From positions 992,001 through 1,056,000 of the forward strand of contig JAFFJZ010000052.1 of assembly GCA_018340375.1 (NCBI GenBank): a DNA stretch of 64,000 bases, given 5' to 3'. The DNA comes from Gonatopus flavifemur (taxonomy: Eukaryota; Arthropoda; Insecta; Hymenoptera; Dryinidae). Numbering within the stretch: position 1 is the stretch's first letter; every line of letters begins with the position of its first letter. Below, piece by piece: positions 53,880-64,000 of the stretch. Position numbers and translations under genes: made by a program. The notes below the pieces were generated by a model. It had not been told where the DNA came from. It worked only from the letters and a program-made list of their open reading frames with translations, and ran no database searches.

Positions 53880-55500
53880 TCTACCACATACGCCATCTTT
53901 ATCCCCCCCCCCTTCATCTCTTCGTTCTACACATTCAAATTACACATCTCTATAAACTTTCCCACAATCTGTATCAAACCAATTGACTTCACTCGTAACA
54001 CTTCTTCTGCAATATTTTTCCAACTTTCATACCCCAATCCTTCTAATTCTTTCTCTAAGTCTTTTCTCTCTTTTCTATATCTTTCACATTCCTCTAACAC
54101 ATCTCCAAAATCTTCTGGTACCTTCCCACATTCACATATCTCATTATCTATCATACTCTTTCTATGCAACGACTCTTCCAAATTATAATGGTTTGCTCTC
54201 AACCTATTCATTCTTACTATATTTTTCCTTGTAATTTTTCTCCCCTTAAACCACGGTATTTTTTTTCCTTTCCTGTGGAATTTTTCCATTCATATTTTAC
54301 CCTTCCATATCCCTTCTTCTTCTGAGTTCTTAAACGATCTATTCCAACTTATATCCTTAAATGTCTTTCTCATATCTCCTTGCGCTATCTTACCGTCCAT
54401 TCCAGTTTCCTCCAATGTTTTTGACTTTGCCAATTTATCAGCTTTTTCATTTCCTTTACATCCCACATGTCCCGGTACCCATCCCAAAACTATCTTATCT
54501 CTATCCTTTTTATTTACTTTACTTCCTTCCCATTCTCTAATCAATTTCCTAATTCCTAATATCCGAGGACTTTTTCTTATTTCTATATTTTTATTTTGTA
54601 TCGCTCTTGAAACACTCTCCGAGTCTGATAAAATTGAAATATTTCATTCTTCCACTTCTTCTGACACAACTTTCAATGCCTCTCTTATAGCATATGCTTC
54701 TGCATTAAAAATCGAAAATCTCACATCTAAACCTAATCCCACATCCAACTTCTTTCCTTCATACTCTCCGACTACTCCAATTCCAACCCTGCCTCTACTT
54801 TTCATTTTCGACCCATCTGTATATAATATTGTATTTTCTCCTTCTAAATTCCATTTTACAATTATATCCTTTATTACTTCTGCATCTCTCATTACCTCGT
54901 TCCTCCATCTATTTCCCACTTTCAGCTCCACTAGAATATCACTCAACACTGTATCATAATCATGATCATACACAATAAAATTATTCTCCTCACTTTTTTT
55001 AAACCTACATTCATATTTTCTGCATCTTTCGTAAACTTTTTCAACCTGACTCTTTTTCCTTCCATTCCTCTTCCCCCTCTTTGATTTCAATTTCCTGAAA
55101 TTTTCTAATTTCTTTAACATCTCACTGTTCTTCTTCTCCATATTCTTAATCATCATATTTCCTGTTGACATATCAAATCTTTCCTTCAGTGTCATAATCC
55201 CTCCTTCCAAATGCAGTACGTTTGTCGGAGTTGATCTCCTATATCCCATTACTGCTCTAATCCCCGCAAACTGTATCTCATCTATTTTCTTTTTCCCGAT
55301 CTCTGTACCCGAATAAAACAAAAAACTCCCATAATCCAACAGCGATCTTACCATGCTTTTATACACCATCATCATCGTTTCCACATCCACCCCCCCAAGT
55401 AACCCCTCTCATAAACTTTAGAAGATTATTCCCTTCAATTCCTTCTTCTACTACATCCTTCACTTGATGTTCCTGATTCCTTTTCATCTTCATACACTGG
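53880..55500 (-). mobile_element. 5'-truncated LINE with RNase H domain (I/R1-like)
   Basis: Only the RT thumb end, RNase H and C-terminal zinc motif of a minus-strand LINE are present, so it was truncated on insertion. Presence of RNase H downstream of RT places it in the I superclade. The 3' end lies near 53880 next to a C/G homopolymer; no target duplication was resolved. Confidence 0.7.
53927..55440 (-). pseudogene. LINE reverse transcriptase end, RNase H and C-terminal zinc motif
   Basis: From the right: LLKFMRGVTWGG, a frame change near 55390, then VYKSMVRSLLDYGSFLFYSG, the usual region after the RT. RNase H follows: LYTDGSKMKSRGRVGIGVV (Asp), AEAYAIREAL (Glu), SILSDSESV (Asp) and WVPGHVGCKGNEKADKLAK (His/Asp). 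In-frame stops lie at about 54644-54646 (position usually Trp or similar) and 54290-54292. The end holds NYNLEESL-type and CECGKVPEDFGDVLEEC (Cys-rich) motifs to the stop at 53927. Confidence 0.8.
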
Positions 55501-57064
55501 AAAAGGAGTGAAAAATTCTCAACAAAGAAATAGTTTTTTTTATAAATTAAAAATTTTTGTATACTCATCTGATGGTGACTGCAAACGACGGGAATATCTT
55601 TCCACATCGATCCTTATAATTGTTGCACTTTTCTTTTCTAACTATTCATTATTCAGCACACTTTATTATCACCGGTACTTGATACTTTATTTTTTTTTTA
55701 CACGGTTATGTTTACCGGTTTGTTCACATGTGACAACTATAGGAGACCACCATCTTGTTTTCTTCTGCTAGGAGTTCGCGTGACTGCCGTGACTTGAAAA
55801 CGAGGGTGTTCGAAGATGGTGCGTTCTCATCACACCGTGGGTGTTTACGGCAAATGATCGGTTTAGGTTTATCCCGGGACAGTGGTACTCAATCACGAAA
55901 ATTTCTAGAATTGATCGGATCAGTGATCCGTCCTGTCTTACAAGTCATTGCTGGCTATAATGTGAACGTGTTCAATGGCATTTTGCGGTGCTCAAGGAAT
56001 TCAGCGGGGAACTACTGAAATAAAACACTAATTAGGTGAAATTAATTAAGATTCATAAATTCCTAAGCTACTGATTAAACCAAATCATTATTGTTATCAT
56101 CTTTATTCTGAAATTTTATTTCAAACAATTGTAGGATGGACGTGTCAAAGTCACTGGAAAAAAGATCAACCTTTTGGTTGACAATGAAGAGAGGGCGATA
56201 TTTTATTTCAAAAACACATTCAGATTCATAATGATTATATATACACCACGCGCACATGGCCCGATAGTGAAACATATACATCGATTTAATCACGAGAGCC
56301 TTTGACTCATTACACTATAATGATAGCTTCGCTTCTGAGCTTTAACTCATAATAATAGCTTCACTTTTGAGTTCCAACTCACTGTTGATTATAATTACAC
56401 AAATCACCTAGCACGTGCGGACGGCGAACTTCTCTAGGTACGTAAATTACAACGGTGCGTAATAGCGTTCACAAACCCGATCAGCGACAATTCGATGAAT
56501 TATAATTATTCAAACTCACGATTCACAAAGAGATCTACACACTCCTCGTCTGTCTTGTTGTTCAATCAAGACGCCCAATTTCACAGTGGCGCGTCAGTCC
56601 TGGGAGGGCAACATCCGTTCTATACGGAGCCGCTCAAGCTTCTGCTCTCTGCCTTCGTCTTCCCCCATTACCCCTCTATTTGAGTTGATTTATCACGTGC
56701 TTTAAGACGCGTTCACAGTGCTCTGGGTTGCGTGCCCTCGAATTGGCTACAGTTCGGCCAGCCTGAGTAACAGCTCGTCCCAAGATGTGTTGTCAACATA
56801 TCAAATATACAAAAATTTCATTTTTTTTTCAGGCTGTAGATATACAGTTAGTCCACAAATCAACGTATATGTCTTGTCCTCTAAAAGTCAATTATCTATT
56901 TACACGATATAACAATGAGGGTGCTTCGAGATTTAAAGCCAACCAAGATTCAACATGGATTGTGCAAAGGAATTCACACGCAATCACATCCTGCACATAG
57001 ATGTTGATCCTAATTGCCTCCAATAAATCAATCACCAGAACTATGTAACATTCAATTATTAAAT
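55500..57064. other. Probable 3' untranslated region and LTR of the minus-strand gypsy element
   Basis: No ORF of substance. On the minus strand, an A-rich tract followed by TGTTGACAACACATC at 56798 would suit the start of a 3' LTR. The LTR end was not identified and the 5' LTR is outside the window, so no pairwise check is possible. 55.50-55.75 kb shows nothing recognisable. Confidence 0.35.
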
Positions 57065-59937
57065 TTATTCGTCATCATCCTGCCTGAAACTATCGTGGAC
57101 GTTATCTTTATCTTCGGTCGCTTTGCCAATGGAGATCCACGGCTCTAATTGATCTGGAGACAGAATTGAGTTATAAGGCTTCTGAGTCAGATTATACCCA
57201 GGAATATCAATAACCACATATCGATTCTTATTTAAAACGCGATCAATTTTGTAGGGACCTCTATATTTTGGTACCAACTTGTGGTTTTCTCCCTTCTTAT
57301 ATGACAGGTTTCGAATCATGACCAAGTCACCTACTTGATATGTTCGCGGTTTCTTATGATGGTTATCGTACATCCATTTATTATATTCCTGTACCGTTCG
57401 ATTTATTTCTCTCGCCTTATCTCTCAATTCATCCCGTTCGTCGTGGTTATTATCGTCTTGTTTAAGTAAAGACGATGAAACGTTGCGTCGAGTCGTCCTT
57501 ACGGCGCTGGTCATAACTAAGTAATAATTTCGCCGGTGTCGTATCGATCGATCGATTTATGGTATTATTTAAAACATGTTGTACCAAGGACAGTTTCTTG
57601 GTCCATTCACTAGGGTTATCGACCACTTCGGCTGATGTAGATCTTAAAAATCGATTTACTCGCTCTACCTGGCCATTAGCCCAGGGAGAGGCGTTAGCTA
57701 CCTTAACGTGGGTAACATCCTGCTGTGCCAGGAATTTCGCAAACTCGCTTGACGTAAACGCCGTATCCCGGTCGCTTATGATTATTTGTGGCACACCAAA
57801 GTGAGTGAATATAGTTTCCAAGTGTTGTATAACTTCACTTGTACCCGTAGACCTAGTCGGCATGAGCCAAACGAACTTCGTAAAAGCGTCGACGATGGCT
57901 AATATAAATTTATAATTATTCGATTCTTGTAGTGGCCCAAAGTGATCGATGTGGAAGGTACTATTTGGACTGGTTTCTTTATTGATAATTCGCATTTCTC
58001 CTCCTGTTTCCCCTGATGCAACATTATGTGTTAGGCATTTGACACAATCGTCTATGTAACTTCTGACTCGCTGTCTTAAACAGGGAAACCAGTAAGATTT
58101 CAAAATAGCGCCACATGTTTTGTCGTGTCCTACATGACCCATGTCATCGTGATATATACGAATAATATTATTTACAAGAGAATTCGGCACCATAAATAAA
58201 GATCGATCATCCATTTTCCTAAAAGCTAAACCATTCACTAATTCAAATTTATCGTGAGCTTGACATTCTAACGTTTCCGCTAAACGCTCCATGTATGGAT
58301 CGGTTAGCTGTTTATACATCAAACGGTCTCCAATGTTATCGATACTCATCACGATTCTACTTACAGCATCAACGTGACGCATTCTGTCAGCCGCTTGATG
58401 TTCCATTGAAAAATCGGGAGTCTGCAGAAACAGGCTCCATCTTGCTATTTTAGAATTTACCTAAATTTTTCTCATAGCCAATACCAACGCGTTACAATCA
58501 GTGACGATTTCAGAACTGATACCCTGAAGATAAATACGGAATCGTTCTAGAGATCCAACGATAGCTAGAGTCTCTTATTCGAAGCTATGTTATCTTTGTT
58601 CTGCTTCGTTAGTCGTCTCATCAAAATAGGCAACCGGAGCCAGCCTGCCGTCCTTCTGCCGCTGCAGAAGCATTGCACCTAGTCCGTGCGAGCTTGCATC
58701 AGTGTGCAGTTTGGTATACGCTTTTGGATTGTACACTCTAAACAATGGGAACGAAGTTAATTCTTGTTTCAGATTTTCGAAAGCATCAACACAATGAGGA
58801 TTAAAATGGAAAGGTACCTCTTTGCGAGTCAATTCGTAGAATGGTTTCGATTTGATAGAATAGTTGGCTATAAACCTCCTAAAATAATTTGTCAGTCCGA
58901 GGAATCCTTGTAATTGCCTTACGTTAGTTGGAGTCGGATAATTAAGAATGAATTCGGTATGCCTATTGCTCAATGTGATACCGTTTTCAGAAACTATATA
59001 TCCCAAGTATTCAATTTTCTTTTCCACGAATAAACATTTGCCATAATTTAATTCAAGTCCGTATTTCTTCAGAGTTACCAATACCTCTTCTAAGATTTTT
59101 AAATTGTCTTCGACATTTTCTGTGGCAATCAACAAATCATCGATATATACTAGAAGTTTCCCTTGTCGTATAAGAGGCTCGAAGACTTGAACTATTCGTT
59201 TTTGGAACTCGGCAGGTGCCTGAGAGTAACCAAAAGGTAATTTGGTGAATTCGTATTGCCCGAAAGGCGTGACAAACAAAAAATACTTGGTGTCGTCTTC
59301 ATGTACGTCGAGCTGATGGAATCCATCCTTAAGGTCCAACACCATCAATATCCTTTTCCCGTACAAACTATCGAAATGGTCTTCTATTAACGGAAAGGGG
59401 TATTTTTTTTATATACCCTCTCGTTCAACGGGTGGAGATCGACACACATACGCTTCTTGCCGTTCTTTTTGGTCGTAAGTACAACTCTCGCGCAATATTC
59501 AGATGAACTTGATCTAATGATTTTTCTATCCAACAAATCGTCTATGATGGTCTGAAGTTCATTCTTTTCGGGACACGACATCCTACGAGGAGCGTATGCG
59601 TATGGTGTCTCGTTTTTCAATCTTACTCTTACTGCAAATCCATCTTCTACTTTGTTCACGGTCAGCTCGTCGCAACGTTTGAAGACCGAAATCAATGCGT
59701 TTTTGTTTTGACATTCGAGTTCGCATTTAAATTATTATAGACGACTCCTAATCTATCGAGGTTAGGTTCAGGTTCAATCAACATTATTTCTTCAGCTGCC
59801 TTCATAAATTCTTCTTCCCGAGCTAGTTGCAAATGACTACGTCCCCGATAGTATGAAAGTTTCAAATTATTGTCGTCCATAAAATCCCTTCCCAACAAAA
59901 CATCGAATGTCATAGTGTCATCCGCTACGACAAGCAA
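57065..59937 (-). pseudogene. Second gypsy element: RT, RNase H and integrase
   Basis: From the right: a protease end (FDVLLGRDFMDDNNLKL), then RT (MCVDLHPLNERVY; a frameshift in a T-run near 59400; MVLDLKDGFHQLDVHEDDTK; catalytic box LVYIDDLLIATEN). RNase H follows (KLHTDASSHGLGAMLLQ) with a frameshift and stops near 58560-58590 and 58460. The integrase has an HHCC region (HVGHDKTCGAILKSYW, CVKCL) and catalytic residues in FHIDHFGPL, ISDRDTAFTSSEF and GQVERVNRFL. After a frame change near 57480-57510 the C-terminus carries a GPY/F-type motif (PKYRGPYKIDRVL). It is distinct from the 38-52 kb gypsy. No envelope frame follows. Confidence 0.85.
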
Positions 59938-60845
59938 CCTAACCTTAAAAGTGTGCCCTGTTATGTCAGATACAGGAATAAAATCATCAATATAGAGTCA
60001 AACTTTCTCAAGTGGGCCACTAAAAAACGACTGAGTGAATTCCAAACTTCTCATTATGGATTATCGAAGGTTTATATGTTGAAATTAAGATCCCAAAATA
60101 TTTTTGAAAAATTTTGATTTTTTTAGAAGTTATGAGCAAATGAATTTTTTGACGTCTTCTTGTTTAAATAACTATTACTCGGTAACGGATCGATGAAAAT
60201 TGATGAAATTTGGTATGAATATTCATGAATGCCGACTCAATAAAGGAGTGAAAAATTTTTTCGAAAAAAATCAAAATTGTCCATAAAAAATCGATTTTTG
60301 AATAAATAATTGAAATTTCAAGTGACTTCTCGTATAGGTAGGACAATACTTTTTTTTTTAACTTTTTCGGAATTTCATAAGCTATTTTTACCGGCAATAA
60401 AATTCTAGTGCAATTGAATACACCAAAAGTTATGGATGTTTAAACGCTGGCGCGGAATCGCCTTTGTGGCGCCTCGCGCTTCCGCGCCACGCTAGTTTAC
60501 TCTGACTTGCATATTTGAAGATTCACTTGCACGGAATGAATTGAAACACACATTTACTTAAATTATGTAGTGTATTAATCAACAATTGTTAAATTATTTA
60601 CACGCTTTTAGTACAACGCCTTTGGTATGATTTGCAAAAATAAGGTATCATTTTGAAAAAATCTAACGTTTTAAATCAACCGCGCTGGAATAAACAGATG
60701 CAAATCGCGTATCGTGAACATGCATAGAGTTTTCATAAACATGTGTTTCTATCAGATGTGATCACGCGTGTAATTCGTCAGCATTTTTGATACGTTGTTA
60801 AATTTTAATTAAACTTCAATTTGCTTCTTGTCTTATATTTGTATC

Positions 60846-61652
60846 ATGACACCGCCACCCAAGTGTTGCAATCCTTTCAAAAAGAAGGCCCATAGGTGTT
60901 TCCGGAAAAATTTAACCCCAATTCAGAAAAATCATGATCCCAAACTTAGTCATTTATGTGGTTCGTACGTATGTTCTTCGTGTAAAAGAGAGTTGTATCG
61001 CCGTGGAGATTCAATTCAATCTGAAAAAATAAATGGTACAAGTAAACACGGACAAGATATAAGTTTAGCAATAACAAAAGAAGGAGCAGAAGAAGAACAA
61101 GAGGAAAACGCATTGAATTTGTCAGACAACGATCGTGATTATGTATGCGAATTCGTCGATAATGAGAACAAACGATTGAAACTTGCGGCTGCAGTCGAGG
61201 AAGTAATCACAGCATCACCTGCAAAAAAAATGCACTTAAGCTTGACGGATACAGATCACGAGCTTGTGCGTAAGGCTATTGGTGATAGTTTGAGTAATTG
61301 TAGTGGTTTTGATCTAAATTATTGGATTAGTGATTTCAAAGAGGCTTTATCTCGCGCTGTTACTCGAAGTGAAAAAATTGCTCTCTTGACAACAATACCA
61401 GTGGAATGGTCCATCCGAAAAACAGCAAAAGAGTTTGGTATAAGCAGACGCATGGTTTCTATTGCTCAGAGCTTGCATGATAAGCATGGCTACGCTGCTC
61501 GCCCAGATAAAAAGAAAGGCCGATCGATGAGTTCAGATTTAATCGAAAAAGTGAAAGATTTTTTTTTGTCGGATCATGTAAGTCGAGTGATGCCTGGGAC
61601 ACAGATTTCAAATCTGTCATTATTGATGGAGAACGACAACACAAAACAGTGA
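60846..61652 (+). pseudogene. U2 transposase, N-terminal part
   Basis: The start is ATG 60846 (MTPPPKCCNPFKKKAHRCFR). Two cysteine pairs (CCNPF, HLCGSYVCSSCKREL) make a zinc-binding region, followed by an acidic linker. A helix-turn-helix-like stretch comes next (SIRKTAKEFGISRRMVSIAQ), then KVKDFFLSDHVSRVMPGTQ. It ends at TGA 61650-61652, where GTGAGT could be a splice donor. The next frame begins after TTTATTTCCAG at about 61827, but the phases do not join cleanly with those sites, so either the true sites differ or a base has been lost. Confidence 0.75.
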
Positions 61653-61827
61653 GTCAGAATGAAAAAAAACACATTTCTAATTGTTTTCGAGATGAAGCAA
61701 AAACTCGTCGATTTAATTTTTTACTTTTTTCTTGATTTTTGATTTTGATGTTTTTTCAAATGAATGAATAATCTGATTATACTGAATGATGAGCATTTTT
61801 TATAATTAAAAAAACGTTTATTTCCAG

Positions 61828-63091
61828 AAACGTTTACTATTAGAGGATATTCGAAATTTACATGCTGATTTTTTGAATAAATATCCAGGCGTACAGATAT
61901 CTTTATCAGCATTTAGAGCTTTAAGGCCACAAGAATGTATTCCGGTGGGTGCTGAGGGGACGCATAACGTGTGCGTTTGTAAAACTCACGGTAACATGCG
62001 ACTTAAATTCAAGGGGCTTAAAGAAGAATTTAGTCATGAAAACTTTAATTTCGAAACAAATTATCACGATTATTTGAAACACATGATATGTGACAATCCG
62101 TCAGCAGACTGTTATTTAGGAATTTGTAAAAGCCGTCCCGGAACGACGAAGATTATCAAAGATCTGAAAACTTTATTGCAAAATCAGAAAATAAAAAAAA
62201 TTTCGTATAATGAATGGATCACAACTGACAGGTATTACCGAGTATATATAAACTTTTATCTGTTTTTGAAGAATGCGTTCGAAGTTTCGATTTTTTACAG
62301 ATGTCAATTACTGACAAAAACTGAGAGCAGTCACGTTTTTACAAAGAATTTAGAAGCAGATTTACCGGACGTTTTAAAACATGATTATATCGCAAAATCT
62401 CAAGCTGCTTATTTAGAAAATATAAAAAACACGCTCAAAGACGGAGACTTTCTTGTGACCCTGGACTTCTCGGAAAATTACTCCTTTCATATTCAAGATG
62501 CTATCCAGTCACAGCATTGGAGTAACGAACAGACAACATTGCATGTTTATGTAATATATTATAAAAAAGATAATATTATTTGCAATATCAATTACGTTGT
62601 TTTATCTGAGCATGGAAATCACGACGCCACTGCAGTGCATTTGTACAATTCAAAGATGATAGGATTTTTGAAATCAAAATTTGGTGAACGTAATGTGATG
62701 AAAATTTACTATTTTTCCGATGGAGCAGGATCACAATACAAGAATCGCTTTAATTTGCTGAATTTATTGTACCACGGAATCGACTTCAGTGTGAAAGCGG
62801 AGTGGCACTTTTTTGCCACTGCACATGACAAGCTTACAGGATAAAACTATTGTGACGGCGCAAGCAATGTTTGAATGGGCGTGTAATTATTTCAAAAAAA
62901 TTCAGTTCGGTTTTAGCTTGTTGAACGATTATGAAAAACACAAAGAAAAATTGGAACAGCGTTTTTCTACAGCTAAAACTATTAAAGGCACTCGACAGTA
63001 TCATTGCTTTAAACCGTTCGATGAGAAAAGTTTAGAATGTAAGATTACATCAGATTATACTAAAAGCATTGTACTGAAAGCGTGTGAATAA
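61828..63091 (+). pseudogene. U2 transposase, catalytic part, internal deletion
   Basis: The frame reads KRLLLEDIRNLHADFLNKYP, then ALRPQECIPVGAEGTHNVCV and a Cys/His region (CDNPSADCYLGICKSRPG). The putative DDE residues are Asp in LVTLDFSENYSF, Asp in YYFSDGAGSQYKNRF and Glu in AEWHFFATAH, spaced 84 and 26 residues. After ATAHDKL the frame is lost. The Gly-rich segment seen in U1 as SAYDGIGATF is missing, and the protein resumes in another frame (TIVTAQAMFEWACNYFKKIQ; TIKGTRQYHCFKPF) to a stop at 63089-63091. So it has a deletion with frameshift near 62835. Confidence 0.75.
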
Positions 63092-63690
63092 TTTGATATT
63101 TGCTGATTAATACACTACATAGTGTAAGGAAATGTGTGTTTCAATTCATTCCGTGCAAGTGAATCTTCAAATATGCAAGTCAGAGTAAACTAGTGTGGCG
63201 CGGAAGTGCGAGGCGCCACAAAGGCGATTCCGCGCCAGCGTTTAAACATCCATAACTTTTGGTGTATTCAATTGCACTACAATTTTATTTTTGGTAAAAA
63301 TAGCTCATGAAATTCCGGAAAAGTTAAAAAAAAAAGTACTGTCCTACCTATATGAGAAGTCACTTGAAATTTAAATTATTTATTTAAAAATCGATTTTTT
63401 ATGAACAATTTTGATTTTTTTCGAAAAAATTTTTTACTCCTTTATTGAGTCGGCATTCATGAATATTCATACCAAATTTCATCAATTTTCATCGATCCGT
63501 TACCGAGTAATAGTTATTTAAACAAGGAGACGTCAAAAAATTCATTTGCTTATAACTTCTAAAAAAATCAAAATTTTTCAAAAATATTTTGGGATCTTAA
63601 TTTCAACATATAAACCTTCGATAATCCATAATGAGAAGTTTGGAATTCACTCAGTCGTTTTTTAGTGGCCCACTTGAGAAAGTTTGACTC

Positions 63691-64000
63691 TATATTCTAT
63701 TATACACATACGCGATTTATCCACGCCCCTATATACAGTATCGCGCGTGCTCGCAGAGATCAGAGCACAATCATTGAAATGCTCATAAACAGCACTCCGT
63801 TTAACTAAGCTAACTGGACTGCCGGTGTCCACGAACGCTTCAAAAACGCCGTTTCCCCTTGTTGATCTTCCTATCTCGGCGCAGGAAGTCGGTTGCTGCA
63901 TCCCTGAGACCGTGTTGATGGGAAGAATTTTCTCACCACTGTCGTCGGCGGATGTGCTCGCTGTATGACGATTTTCCTTCTCATGCCTCCAATTCTCCAC
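63691..64000 (-). pseudogene. Second gypsy element: protease N-terminal part (runs off the window)
   Basis: The minus-strand frame contains the retropepsin site VFEAFVDTGSPVSLVKRS preceded by a Gly/Ser/Thr-rich linker. It continues to the U2 insertion at 63690 and resumes at 59994. gag and the 5' LTR must lie beyond base 64000. Confidence 0.75.

Larger units (their letters stand above)
59995..63690. mobile_element. 3.7 kb DNA transposon, superfamily unresolved (element U2)
   Basis: The ends are GAGTCAAACTTTCTCAAGTG and its inverse. TATA lies on each side (59991-59994 and 63691-63694). TIRs are about 588 bases and nearly identical (59995-60582 and 63102-63690), pointing to a recent insertion. 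It splits the protease region of the minus-strand gypsy element, whose frame is continuous across the site with one TATA. The 4-bp duplication is compatible with the Sola superfamily, but the transposase should decide. Confidence 0.92.

Noticed and set aside
55739..56018. Plus-strand frame of 87 codons (55755-56018)
   Set aside because: No family resemblance, and it lies in the presumed untranslated/LTR part of the minus-strand gypsy element.

Overview
The window looks like repeat-rich, AT-rich nuclear DNA of an arthropod, most likely an insect. It holds non-LTR retrotransposons, two Ty3/gypsy-type retrotransposons, hAT and DD41D Tc1/mariner transposons, MITEs and intron-bearing transposase genes. 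I see no complete ordinary host gene. Set into this DNA is a decayed piece of a Wolbachia-type endosymbiont genome, from about 4.5 to 26.6 kb. It carries ankyrin-repeat genes, typA, pstB, dapB, pyrF, an HK97-type phage capsid gene with small phage-type genes, a bacterial IS with transposase, and the palindromic intergenic repeats typical of Wolbachia. Eukaryotic transposons with target-site duplications (TSDs) sit inside the bacterial genes, and the bacterial genes have nonsense codons, frameshifts and a lost catalytic residue. I read this as a nuclear Wolbachia transfer (nuwt), not a living symbiont chromosome or contamination. Layout: 0-4.5 kb is host DNA with a ZSWIM/FAR1-like exon fragment, a MITE and an old LTR fragment on the minus strand. 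From 4.5 to 9.5 kb is the first nuwt part: an ankyrin gene split by a 2.03 kb DD41D transposon, a typA fragment, and a coiled-coil gene ending at an internally deleted IS. From 9.53 to 16.74 kb is a 7.2 kb insertion with long terminal inverted repeats (TIRs) and a TA duplication; it is packed with nested MITEs and holds a hAT transposase pseudogene. From 16.74 to 26.6 kb the nuwt resumes: ankyrin gene, pstB-dapB, phage genes, pyrF, and a second, inverted copy of the coiled-coil gene with the same IS at the same site. From 27.2 to 31.5 kb is a 4.3 kb DNA transposon of unresolved superfamily. From 31.6 to 35.8 kb is a CR1/jockey-group LINE with an intact ORF2. From 36.5 to 53.7 kb is an old LTR element split by a 14 kb gypsy element. 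That gypsy has itself taken in a DD41D transposon, an RTE-type LINE, a 1.48 kb GC-rich solo LTR, a hairpin MITE and a CAGGG-ended transposon carrying a further hAT MITE. From 53.9 to 55.5 kb is a 5'-truncated LINE with RNase H. From about 55.7 kb to the window end is a second gypsy element on the minus strand; its protease region is split by a 3.7 kb relative of the 27-31 kb transposon, flanked by a TATA duplication. How the parts relate: most junctions can be read as TSDs, and several have an internal empty-site control (a sister LTR, or a reading frame that is restored when the insert is removed). The insertion order can therefore be largely reconstructed: Wolbachia DNA arrived first, host transposons then inserted into it, and further elements inserted into those. 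All classifications rest on motifs recognised by eye; no database search was run.
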